From the NCBI GenBank assembly GCA_964569815.1, contig CAZMUN010000032.1, positions 1-12,124 on the forward strand: a stretch of DNA of 12,124 nt, in the 5' to 3' direction. The first letter of the stretch is position 1, and each line of letters starts with the position of its first letter. Shown here one piece after another: positions 1-4,654 of the stretch. The translations under genes and the position numbers were made by a program. The stretch is from CAZMUN01 sp964569815. Its GTDB lineage: Archaea > Iainarchaeota > Iainarchaeia > Iainarchaeales > GCA-2688035. A model generated the notes under the pieces. The model did no database searches, had not been told where the DNA came from, and saw only the letters and a program-made list of their open reading frames with translations.

Positions 1-54
1 TCAACCGAAAAACAATTAAAGGCTTCTGGAGAGTGCGCCGTAATAAGGTTTAAG

Positions 55-204
55 CGCAGGGGACGAGATTCGAACTCGTGCTTCCTTTCGGAAACGAGCT
101 TTCCACAGATTGCTTGCCATCAGGCAAGCGTTCTTTTCGCAAACCTTTTCTTTCAAAGAAAAGGTTTAGCAGGCTCGCGCATTAAACCACTCTGCCACCC
201 CTGC
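55..204 (-). tRNA. tRNA-Ser(GCU), intron-containing
   Basis: Read on the reverse strand, positions 198-204 give acceptor strand GCAGGGG, matched by CCCCTGC at 56-62, with discriminator G at 55. The D-arm, a five-pair anticodon stem (CGAGC with GCTCG), loop CTGCTA plus A with anticodon GCU, a class II variable arm (TTCC, GAAA, GGAA) and a T-arm with loop TTCGAAT are all present. A 66-nt intron at 101-166 follows nucleotide 37; the spliced molecule is 84 nt, normal for a long-variable-arm tRNA. No CCA is encoded. The GCU anticodon and long variable arm together make serine (AGC/AGU codons) secure. Confidence 0.95.
101..166 (-). other. tRNA-Ser intron at position 37/38 with two hairpins
   Basis: A 66-nt archaeal tRNA intron. 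The splice motif is visible: exon bases 32-35 (CTGC) pair with intron GTGG (103-106), leaving bulges T36-A37^A and AA^A38, the geometry cut by archaeal splicing endonuclease. Only about one further pair forms beyond the 5' bulge, so the motif is relaxed. Inside are a 12-bp hairpin (142-153 with 155-166, part of its first base lying in the bulge) and a 7-bp hairpin GCTTGCC/GGCAAGC (112-118 with 123-129). The same architecture and much of the sequence recur in the tRNA-Glu intron at 11968-12034. No protein is encoded in it. Confidence 0.9.
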
Positions 205-219
205 ATGCCGGCCAATTCC

Positions 220-325
220 GGCAGGGAATTGTACTGTCTTCGTGCCTGTTGGCACTCGACAGAACTTGCAAATTCCTGCAGGAACTTGTGCCATCTTCGC
301 ATTCAATGCTTGATGCCGCCCTGCC
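220..325. ncRNA. possible structured RNA or leader, unidentified
   Basis: The gap between tRNA-Ser and the chorismate mutase gene is dense in inverted repeats. GGCAGGG at 220-226 is complementary to CCCTGCC at 319-325. Inside, GGAATT (225-230) can pair with AATTCC (271-276), enclosing CTGTC/GACAG (234-238 with 258-262) and GTGCC/GGCAC (242-246 with 251-255) around a TGTT loop. A self-complementary TTCCTGCAGGAA and a GCAT/ATGC hairpin follow. Some pairings are mutually exclusive. No open reading frame is convincing. The strand is not settled: both neighbours are on the reverse strand, so it may be part of a transcript leading into tRNA-Ser. I do not recognise a family. Confidence 0.35.
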
Positions 326-412
326 AAGAACTTGTATACTAACTTAATTAGGGTAACTATTTAATTGTTTATTCCTGTCTGGTTTTTGGCTTTTGCTTTG
401 GCTAATGCGAAA

Positions 413-727
413 CTATTTTTTTTGCTGCCTTTTGGCCGATTCGCTCATTATTTGCCTGTAGAGCCTTTTTACCAAGGCAGGGCTTACCTCAAATTGTTCT
501 GCTATTTGGCCTTGTGTTGCAAGAACCTGTTTTTCCCTTGCAGGCCTTCTTATTGCGCTGCCCTGTGCCCTTTTTATGTCGCCAACCTGTTCCGCGAGTT
601 TAAATCTTTGGCTTAAGAGCTTGATAATCTGCCTGTCAACTGCATCGATTTCCTGCCTTAACTGTGGAATTCCTTTTTTTGGCTTTTTTGAAGCAGGCTT
701 TCTTCTATGTAAAGGCTTTTTGGCCAT
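413..727 (-). CDS. chorismate mutase, AroQ class, monofunctional
   Basis: A 104-residue protein matching the all-helical AroQ chorismate mutase domain, which rearranges chorismate to prephenate toward phenylalanine and tyrosine. The helix-1 pattern LRQEIDAVD with Arg24 and the LLSQR segment start the domain at about residue 20. Lys52, the Arg64-Glu65 pair in RPAREKQVL, and Ser97 and Gln101 near the end sit where the E. coli enzyme has Lys39, Arg51-Glu52, Ser84 and Gln88. Residues 1-19 are a lysine/arginine-rich tail outside the usual domain. The ATG at 727 lies about 27 nt from a TATA-like AATTTAAAT (750-758), so the mRNA may be leaderless. No other aromatic-pathway gene is nearby. Product confident; the tail's role is unknown. 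Confidence 0.88.
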   Translation of the reverse strand: MAKKPLHRRKPASKKPKKGIPQLRQEIDAVDRQIIKLLSQRFKLAEQVGDIKRAQGSAIRRPAREKQVLATQGQIAEQFEVSPALVKRLYRQIMSESAKRQQKK

Positions 728-749
728 AACAGATTATTATTTTTGCTGG

Positions 750-759
750 AATTTAAATC
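750..759. promoter_or_regulatory. palindromic TATA-like element between divergent genes
   Basis: AATTTAAAT is self-complementary and lies between the divergent chorismate mutase (start 727) and transglutaminase-like (start 819) genes. Its distance to the 727 start, about 27 nt, fits an archaeal TATA box for a leaderless transcript. Because it reads similarly both ways it could also serve the gene at 819 with a leader of about 35-40 nt. Inference from spacing only. Confidence 0.4.
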
Positions 760-818
760 TTTGCCGGGGAAAGCAAAAAGGCTTTTTAAGAAAGGCTGCC
801 TTGTTTTAATAGGTTTGC

Positions 819-1403
819 ATGCCAAAAAGGAAAAGAAAGCCTGTGAAGCAGTCCAAAAAGGCAAGGCCGAGGGTTCAAACAACGGCAACTAAAACCGTTA
901 GGGATATTGCTTCAAGGTTTCCCGGAAAGGATGCAAAAACAGTGCATGCCGTCGCAGACTTTGTTTTTGGCTCGACCAGGCTAAAGCACGATGTCTTTGA
1001 CCGCAACAAGCGTTTTAGGCGAACTGCAGAAGATGTTTTGATGCGTGAAAAGGTTGACTTGCTGCACTGCTATGACAGGTGCCATGCCTTGATTGCTTTG
1101 CTTTCAGCCAAAAGGATTCCGGCCTGGATGGTGGTTTCAATGGATTACAGGAACTTTGTTCACAGCTATGTTGAAGCACAAATAGGTGGAGAGATTTACA
1201 CGATTGCGTTCAAGGCACACGAGAAACCGATTTTTGAAAAAGGCCGTGTTGAAAAAGTTCTACAGCATGCCCCTGGCTCCAACTTTGTTCGCGCCCGCGA
1301 GTTTTCTGATTTGGGTGTCGGCGACATTCAAAGCTTTGAGGCCTTTGCTGAAAAAATGAAAAAAGGCAAGGTAAAGGATTCAATCTGGCTTCCGAAACAA
1401 TAA
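819..1403 (+). CDS. transglutaminase-like (papain-fold) protein
   Basis: A 194-residue protein with no sure family name. Residues 84-130 resemble the core of transglutaminase-like domains: a Cys88-His89-Ala90 segment starting a helix (ALIALLSAKRIPAW, like the usual 'A..L...GIPAR'), then His115 in FVHSYVEA followed by a strand. Cys and His would be two of the three catalytic residues. The third, usually an Asp in the strand after the His, is not obvious: the sequence there reads YTIAFKAHE. It may be non-catalytic or use another residue. Residues 1-20 are strongly basic, suggesting nucleic-acid or ribosome contact, though there is no signal peptide. It ends 26 bases before the lipoprotein gene on the same strand. 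Fold assignment is inference; activity is unproven. Confidence 0.55.
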   Translation: MPKRKRKPVKQSKKARPRVQTTATKTVRDIASRFPGKDAKTVHAVADFVFGSTRLKHDVFDRNKRFRRTAEDVLMREKVDLLHCYDRCHALIALLSAKRIPAWMVVSMDYRNFVHSYVEAQIGGEIYTIAFKAHEKPIFEKGRVEKVLQHAPGSNFVRAREFSDLGVGDIQSFEAFAEKMKKGKVKDSIWLPKQ

Positions 1404-1429
1404 AATACTTGTTTGGATATAGGGGTTGC

Positions 1430-2074
1430 ATGAAAGAAGGTTTTTTGCTGGCTTTTTTTGTCTTGGTTGCACTAGCCTTAAGCGGCTGCACTTCGCCGCC
1501 TCCCGCCCCTGAAATGGACTGTCAAACTTATTGTGCAAAACAGCCTCATGTCCAGTGCGTTGGCCAGTGGAATGTGTCCGGTTCCTTTCCAAACTGCGAG
1601 TGCGAGTTTGTTTGCGAGCAACAAAAATGCGTTGATGAAGGCCAGGCTGTTCCAGTAATTGCAAATCCCCCTGAGTGCTGTGAAGGCCTTACTTTGATTT
1701 CCCCCATGGCTCAGGGCACTGTTGGCATTTCAGGTTTTTGCACTGCAAAGTGTGGTGATGGCGCCTGTGGAGAAATTGAATCCAGCTACAATTGCCCAAA
1801 AGACTGCACTGCAGGAGACCAGGTTTACAGCCGCGAGTACATTGAAAATAAAATCGAGGAAGCAAACTACTGTGAAACACCCGAGGACTGTGTTTTGGCC
1901 CAGCAAAAATGCCCTTTTGGATGCTACGTTTTAGTGAACAGCGAAGAGGTTGAAAGGATAAATTCATTGATTTCGGCTTACAAAGCAACTTGCACGCAGA
2001 CCTGCACAGATCTTGAAGAAAAAGACTGTGTTGAAGGCAAGTGTGAAGAAATATTTTACGGCAAGTTTGTTTAG
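1430..2074 (+). CDS. cysteine-rich secreted lipoprotein, function unknown
   Basis: A 214-residue protein beginning with a clear export signal: Lys-Glu, a hydrophobic stretch rich in Leu, Phe and Val, then LSGC, a lipobox placing the lipid-anchored Cys at residue 20. The next residues, TSPPPAP, look like a flexible tether. The mature part is packed with cysteines, many adjacent to acidic residues. It includes CGDGAC (108-113) followed by CPKDC (122-126), a motif pair common in archaeal and bacterial surface proteins and resembling a small disulfide or metal-binding knot. The C-terminal half has further spaced cysteine pairs. I chose ATG 1430 over an upstream TTG at 1409 because it puts the signal peptide at the N-terminus. 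Probably extracellular and disulfide-bonded; no enzyme function can be read. Confidence 0.75.
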   Translation: MKEGFLLAFFVLVALALSGCTSPPPAPEMDCQTYCAKQPHVQCVGQWNVSGSFPNCECEFVCEQQKCVDEGQAVPVIANPPECCEGLTLISPMAQGTVGISGFCTAKCGDGACGEIESSYNCPKDCTAGDQVYSREYIENKIEEANYCETPEDCVLAQQKCPFGCYVLVNSEEVERINSLISAYKATCTQTCTDLEEKDCVEGKCEEIFYGKFV

Positions 2075-2085
2075 GGTTTTTGCAA

Positions 2086-2358
2086 ATGTCCTTGCAGGGT
2101 TTTTTTGAATGGCTTGAGGAAGCCTCTGAAGAAAACGCCGGCTTTCTTTCCAAAATTTGCTCCATTTTCAAAAACGCGTTTGAAAAAGAAAAGGACTACC
2201 TTTTCTTTGCCCTGGCTTTGATAGCAACCGTTGTATTCCTTGGCTTTGTTTTTCCTATAGCTTTCACGCTTTCAAGAGCTGGCTTTGATGCCTTGCTTGT
2301 GTTTCTTGCAGTTTTTGCAATCCTTTTCTTCCAAAACCTGCAGAAGGGAACAATTTGA
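2086..2358 (+). CDS. small two-helix membrane protein, unknown
   Basis: A 90-residue protein of unknown family. The first 40 residues are amphipathic and acidic (EWLEEASEENAG, then FEKEKD). Two hydrophobic helices follow, about residues 40-60 and 66-83, with a short tail (QNLQKGTI) ending at the stop. ATG 2086 is used rather than the TTG two codons earlier. It starts 11 bases after the lipoprotein stop on the same strand, so the two are probably one transcript and both act at the membrane. It converges on the 56-residue membrane protein whose stop lies only 8 bases away. The frame covers the whole space between neighbours, which supports a real gene. Confidence 0.6.
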   Translation: MSLQGFFEWLEEASEENAGFLSKICSIFKNAFEKEKDYLFFALALIATVVFLGFVFPIAFTLSRAGFDALLVFLAVFAILFFQNLQKGTI

Positions 2359-2365
2359 AGTGCGC

Positions 2366-2536
2366 TTAGTGGTTTAACTCTAATTTTGGCAAAATCCAAA
2401 AAGCGAAAACAGCTGAGACGCCTGCCAGAGCCCAGAAGAACATGGGACTAAGCTGTGATGCCACGGCCAAGGTCAGCGAAACAAGCAAAACTGCGATAAG
2501 CAGAATAACCAGAAACTGAATAGCCTTCTTTTTCAT
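2366..2536 (-). CDS. 56-residue two-helix membrane protein downstream of tRNA-Asn
   Basis: The frame is open further upstream, through tRNA-Asn, but the start is best placed at ATG 2536 because a Shine-Dalgarno GGAGG (2544-2548) lies 7 bases ahead. The resulting protein starts MKKKA, then has two hydrophobic segments (about residues 6-27 and 32-50) separated by a short SQLSP turn, and ends in KLELNH. The lysines before helix 1 suggest the N-terminus stays in the cytoplasm. The gene begins 28 bases after the tRNA-Asn 3' end with only a T-rich tract between, so it is probably transcribed from the tRNA promoter by read-through. No family recognised; a small transporter subunit or membrane anchor cannot be told apart. 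Confidence 0.6.
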   Translation of the reverse strand: MKKKAIQFLVILLIAVLLVSLTLAVASQLSPMFFWALAGVSAVFAFWILPKLELNH

Positions 2537-2600
2537 AACGCATCCTCCAAAAAAAAAGAGAAAACGCCCCGGGAAGGACTTGAACCTTCGACCTTTCGGT

Positions 2601-2650
2601 TTCTGCAAAAGGCCTCCAAAAGGAAGGTACACAACTGAAAAACGTGACTT
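2601..2650 (-). other. tRNA-Asn anticodon-loop intron (37/38)
   Basis: A 50-nt intron at the canonical position. Exon bases 32-35 (CTGT) pair with intron GCAG (2603-2606), with bulges T36-A37^A and AA^A38, the same geometry as in the other two tRNAs of the window. Internally it has only a short hairpin, CTTCC and GGAGG around TTTT, and does not share the two-hairpin body of the tRNA-Ser and tRNA-Glu introns. Confidence 0.88.
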
Positions 2651-2672
2651 TAACAGCCGAGCGCTCTACCTA

Positions 2673-2711
2673 TTGCTCCAGAGGAAATCGCTTTTAGCGA
2701 CTTGCCTCTGT
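2673..2711 (-). other. tRNA-Asn D-loop intron (position 15/16)
   Basis: The insertion sits between D-loop nucleotides 15 and 16. A bulge-helix-bulge can be drawn: exon GCTC (10-13) pairs with intron GAGC (2675-2678), leaving 5' bulge AG^A and 3' bulge AA^T; beyond the 5' bulge, intron CAGAGG pairs with CCTCTG, continuing to a stem of AAGTCGCT against AGCGATTT. The helix expected beyond the 3' bulge is absent, so this is a half motif. In the mature tRNA the same GCTC pairs with exon GAGC (22-25), so the intron copies the D-stem partner. Confidence 0.85.
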
Positions 2712-2773
2712 CTGAGCTACCGAGGCATAATTTTATGTAGCTCATCTACACTAATAATACTTTTTTCTATAGG

Positions 2774-2783
2774 TTTATAAAAG
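2774..2783 (-). promoter_or_regulatory. TATA box for tRNA-Asn
   Basis: CTTTTATAAA on the reverse strand matches the archaeal TATA consensus. A start about 25 bases downstream would fall near 2753, leaving a leader of roughly 25 nt before the tRNA 5' end at 2726 for RNase P to remove. The 56-residue membrane protein gene probably depends on this promoter too. Confidence 0.55.
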
Positions 2784-2909
2784 CTTTTCAATTCTTCTGG
2801 AAGCTGCTTTTTCCGCTTCTTTTTCTAGGGTATTCGTGCTTAAACATATTATAGCGATATTTTGGCGCCCACTACAAGTGATATATACATTGCGCAACAT
2901 TATGCTGAT

Positions 2910-3081
2910 AGCCACTTAAATTGGTCATGTAGAATCCTCCTGCGCGGTTCTTATAGTGGCACGCCAGCGCCGCGCCGCGCTAGAGGCATATTGTACAAAA
3001 ACAGAGAAATAGGCTGCGGCTCGCTCTCATCCTTGCCTTAAAAGGCAAGGTTTTCCCGCTCGCGCACCTAACCAGATGGCC
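2910..3081 (-). ncRNA. GC-rich structured non-coding RNA candidate, unidentified
   Basis: About 170 bases of GC-rich sequence in an otherwise AT-rich, gene-free stretch. On the reverse strand the 5' end GGCCA (3077-3081) pairs with TGGCT (2910-2914); TGGTT (3070-3074) with GACCA (2922-2926); TGCGCG (3061-3066) with CGCGCA (2941-2946). The interior has a 7-bp hairpin CCTTGCC/GGCAAGG (3031-3050) and a GCGGC-type stem (3016-3020 with 2969-2973, extended by 3023-3025 with 2966-2968). A TATA-like element lies 16-25 bases upstream of 3081. No tRNA T-arm is present, and I cannot see the hallmark sequences of RNase P RNA or SRP RNA, although a divergent or reduced form of either is possible. Ends are approximate. 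Confidence 0.55.
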
Positions 3082-3096
3082 TTTTTGCGTTTTAAG

Positions 3097-3106
3097 TGTA
3101 TATTTT
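3097..3106 (-). promoter_or_regulatory. TATA-like box for the non-coding RNA candidate
   Basis: AAAATATACA on the reverse strand, centred about 21 bases upstream of GGCC at 3081, close to the spacing expected between an archaeal TATA box and its start site. It supports transcription of the 2910-3081 segment on the reverse strand. Confidence 0.45.
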
Positions 3107-3440
3107 GCCGCTTTTTTTTGGATCGATTGTATTGAGATTTAGGATAGGGCCCAGGATTTTTCTCTTTCGTTTTTTGTGCCTGTGTGGTGACCGCTGATTA
3201 TAATTGTTCCTGGGTTGCTGTTGGGCTAGGAAACTTGCCCTGGAAAAGGTTCTAAAAAGCCATTGATTCAAAAATAAACCTCAGATAACGCTTTTTTGCT
3301 ATTTTTTGGTTTTGTTAAGCGGGTTTTGCCCTTATTTTGAGCCTTTCTCGGGAATTAGGTTGATTAAAGGCATTTTAGACATATACATAACGATTTTATT
3401 GTTATATCGCCTGTTTTTCGAAAATAAGCTTATTCTGGGC

Positions 3441-3454
3441 TTTTATACATAAAA
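3441..3454 (+). promoter_or_regulatory. ftsZ promoter TATA element
   Basis: TTTTATACATAAAA is close to the archaeal TATA consensus and nearly palindromic. A start about 25 bases on, near 3472, would give ftsZ a leader of roughly 65 nt containing the hairpin at 3492-3506 and the ribosome binding site. Confidence 0.5.
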
Positions 3455-3523
3455 GTGAACCTATATTAAGGAGTTTAGCCGCTATATTAGTGGCAACCTT
3501 TTTGCCGAAAAAAATACTCTTTT

Positions 3524-3535
3524 GGGAGGGGTGAT
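3524..3535 (+). promoter_or_regulatory. strong ribosome binding site of ftsZ
   Basis: GGGAGGGGTGAT largely matches the complement of the 16S rRNA 3' end (GGAGGTGAT type). It ends 3 bases before GTG 3539 and decides that start over the later ATG at 3563. Confidence 0.8.
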
Positions 3536-3538
3536 ATA

Positions 3539-4615
3539 GTGAAATCGATAGTTGAAGATGCCATGACCAAGACCACTAAGATGGACGAGGACAGGCTTGA
3601 AGAGTTTGGAACACCAAAGATTATGGTAATTGGAGCAGGGGGCGCAGGATGCAATGCTGTAAACAGGCTTGCCGGAATGGGAATTTCTGGCGCGCAGCTG
3701 GTTGCAGTCAACACAGACAAGCAGCACCTTGCTTTGGTCAACGACGAGTTGACAAAAATCCTTGTAGGAAAATCCGTGACCCGCGGCTTGGGTGCAGGCG
3801 GATACCCTGAAATTGGGGCAAAGGCAGCCGAGGTTTCAAGGTCTGCTTTGGAAGAGGTTTTAAGCGACGTAGACATGCTTTTCATTTCAGCTGGAATGGG
3901 CGGCGGAACAGGAACAGGTTCGGCGCCAATAATTGCTGAAATAGCCAAAGAGCAGGGCGCAATCGTTATTGCAATTGTAACATACCCTTTTGCTTTGGAG
4001 AAAGCAAGGCTGATTAAGGCAGAGGAAGGCATAGAAAACTTGCGCGAGGTAACTGACACTGTTGTCGTAATCGACAACAACAGGCTGGTTGAGCTTGTGC
4101 CAAACCTGCCGATTCAGGACGCTTTCAAGGTAGCTGACGAGGTAATTGCAAGGACTGTCCGAGGCATAACTGAAACCATTACCCAGCCTAGCCTAATCAA
4201 CTTGGATTATGCTGACGTAAGAAGCGTTATGAGCAGCAAGGGCCTAAGCGTTATTGCTGTCGGCGAATCAAAGTCTGTGGATAAAGTAAATGAGGTTGTT
4301 GAAGATACCTTGAGAAACGCCTTGCTTGATGTCGACATTGGAGGGGCAACTGGCGCCTTGATTCACATCACAGGCGGGCCAGAGCTGACTTTGGGTGAGG
4401 CAAACGCTGTTGGTGAGCTTTTGACTGAAAGGATTGACCCAAAGGCCCAAGTCATTTGGGGTTCAAGAGTCGATCCCACCTTTGAGAACAAAATGGAAGT
4501 AATAACCATTTTCACCGGCGTGCACTCGCCCTATATCAGGGGCCCTGCACACGAGGCTGCAATCTCGAAGTCAGGCGGCTGCCGCAGCGACCTAGACATA
4601 GAATACGTAAAATAA
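3539..4615 (+). CDS. ftsZ: cell division GTPase FtsZ
   Basis: A 358-residue tubulin-family GTPase that polymerises at mid-cell to form the division ring. GTP-binding elements are intact: GAGGAGCN (32-39), GLGAGGYPEIG (83-93), and the tubulin signature GGGTGTGS (121-128). The T7 loop NLDYADV (221-227) carries the aspartates that complete the active site of the neighbouring subunit. The C-terminal domain continues to VITIFTG (about 321-327) and ends shortly after in GCRSDLDIEYVK, without the long linker and conserved tail peptide of bacterial FtsZ. The first 24 residues are an acidic, polar extension. The start is a GTG chosen by the ribosome binding site. It is monocistronic, bounded by its own promoter and a terminator. 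Archaea often have two paralogues (FtsZ1, FtsZ2); I cannot assign which. Confidence 0.97.
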   Translation: MKSIVEDAMTKTTKMDEDRLEEFGTPKIMVIGAGGAGCNAVNRLAGMGISGAQLVAVNTDKQHLALVNDELTKILVGKSVTRGLGAGGYPEIGAKAAEVSRSALEEVLSDVDMLFISAGMGGGTGTGSAPIIAEIAKEQGAIVIAIVTYPFALEKARLIKAEEGIENLREVTDTVVVIDNNRLVELVPNLPIQDAFKVADEVIARTVRGITETITQPSLINLDYADVRSVMSSKGLSVIAVGESKSVDKVNEVVEDTLRNALLDVDIGGATGALIHITGGPELTLGEANAVGELLTERIDPKAQVIWGSRVDPTFENKMEVITIFTGVHSPYIRGPAHEAAISKSGGCRSDLDIEYVK

Positions 4616-4616
4616 G

Positions 4617-4654
4617 TGGGGGAAGCCCTCCCATTTTTCTCTTTTTTCTTTTTT
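4617..4654 (+). terminator. ftsZ terminator hairpin and T-tract
   Basis: TGGGGG (4617-4622) pairs with CTCCCA (4628-4633) around a 5-base loop, two bases after the ftsZ stop, followed by an almost pure T-tract to 4656. It sits in the 39-base gap between the convergent ftsZ and protease genes. The T-tract reads correctly for the forward strand only. Confidence 0.7.

Larger units (their letters stand above)
2565..2726 (-). tRNA. tRNA-Asn(GUU) with two introns
   Basis: On the reverse strand the acceptor GCCTCGG (2720-2726) pairs with CCGGGGC (2566-2572); discriminator G at 2565. D-stem GCTC/GAGC, anticodon loop CTGTTA plus A (anticodon GUU), variable region AGGTC and T-arm GAAGG/CCTTC with loop TTCAAGT are all present. 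Two insertions interrupt it: 39 nt in the D-loop (2673-2711) and 50 nt after position 37 (2601-2650). Removing both gives exactly 73 nt in standard numbering with D-loop AGTAGGTA. The anticodon stem has one C-A mismatch at 27-43. No CCA is encoded. Confidence 0.93.
3107..3538 (+). other. gene-free AT-rich region upstream of ftsZ
   Basis: No convincing coding frame on either strand. Features seen: CCCAGGA (3150-3156) complementary to TCCTGGG (3208-3214), enclosing a T-rich loop that contains TGGTGACC and GCTGA, weakly like C and D boxes of a guide RNA; several T-rich tracts; and a hairpin GGCAA/TTGCC (3492-3496 with 3502-3506) just ahead of the ftsZ ribosome binding site. The first part could hold a short RNA but I cannot identify one. 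Confidence 0.4.

Noticed and set aside
365..616. 83-codon forward frame over the end of chorismate mutase
   Set aside because: It is antisense to a recognised enzyme and its translation looks like a random hydrophobic and cysteine-rich product.
1689..2171. 160-codon reverse frame across the lipoprotein gene
   Set aside because: The forward frame has a signal peptide, lipobox and cysteine motifs; the reverse frame is a shadow of it.
3031..3081. tRNA at 3081 running down, suggested by a D-arm-like GGTTAGGTGC
   Set aside because: No T-arm, anticodon stem or matching acceptor strand can be found downstream on that strand.
3487..4080. 197-codon open frame antisense to ftsZ
   Set aside because: It lies wholly inside ftsZ on the other strand, has a serine/alanine/proline-rich translation typical of a reversed reading, and resembles no protein.
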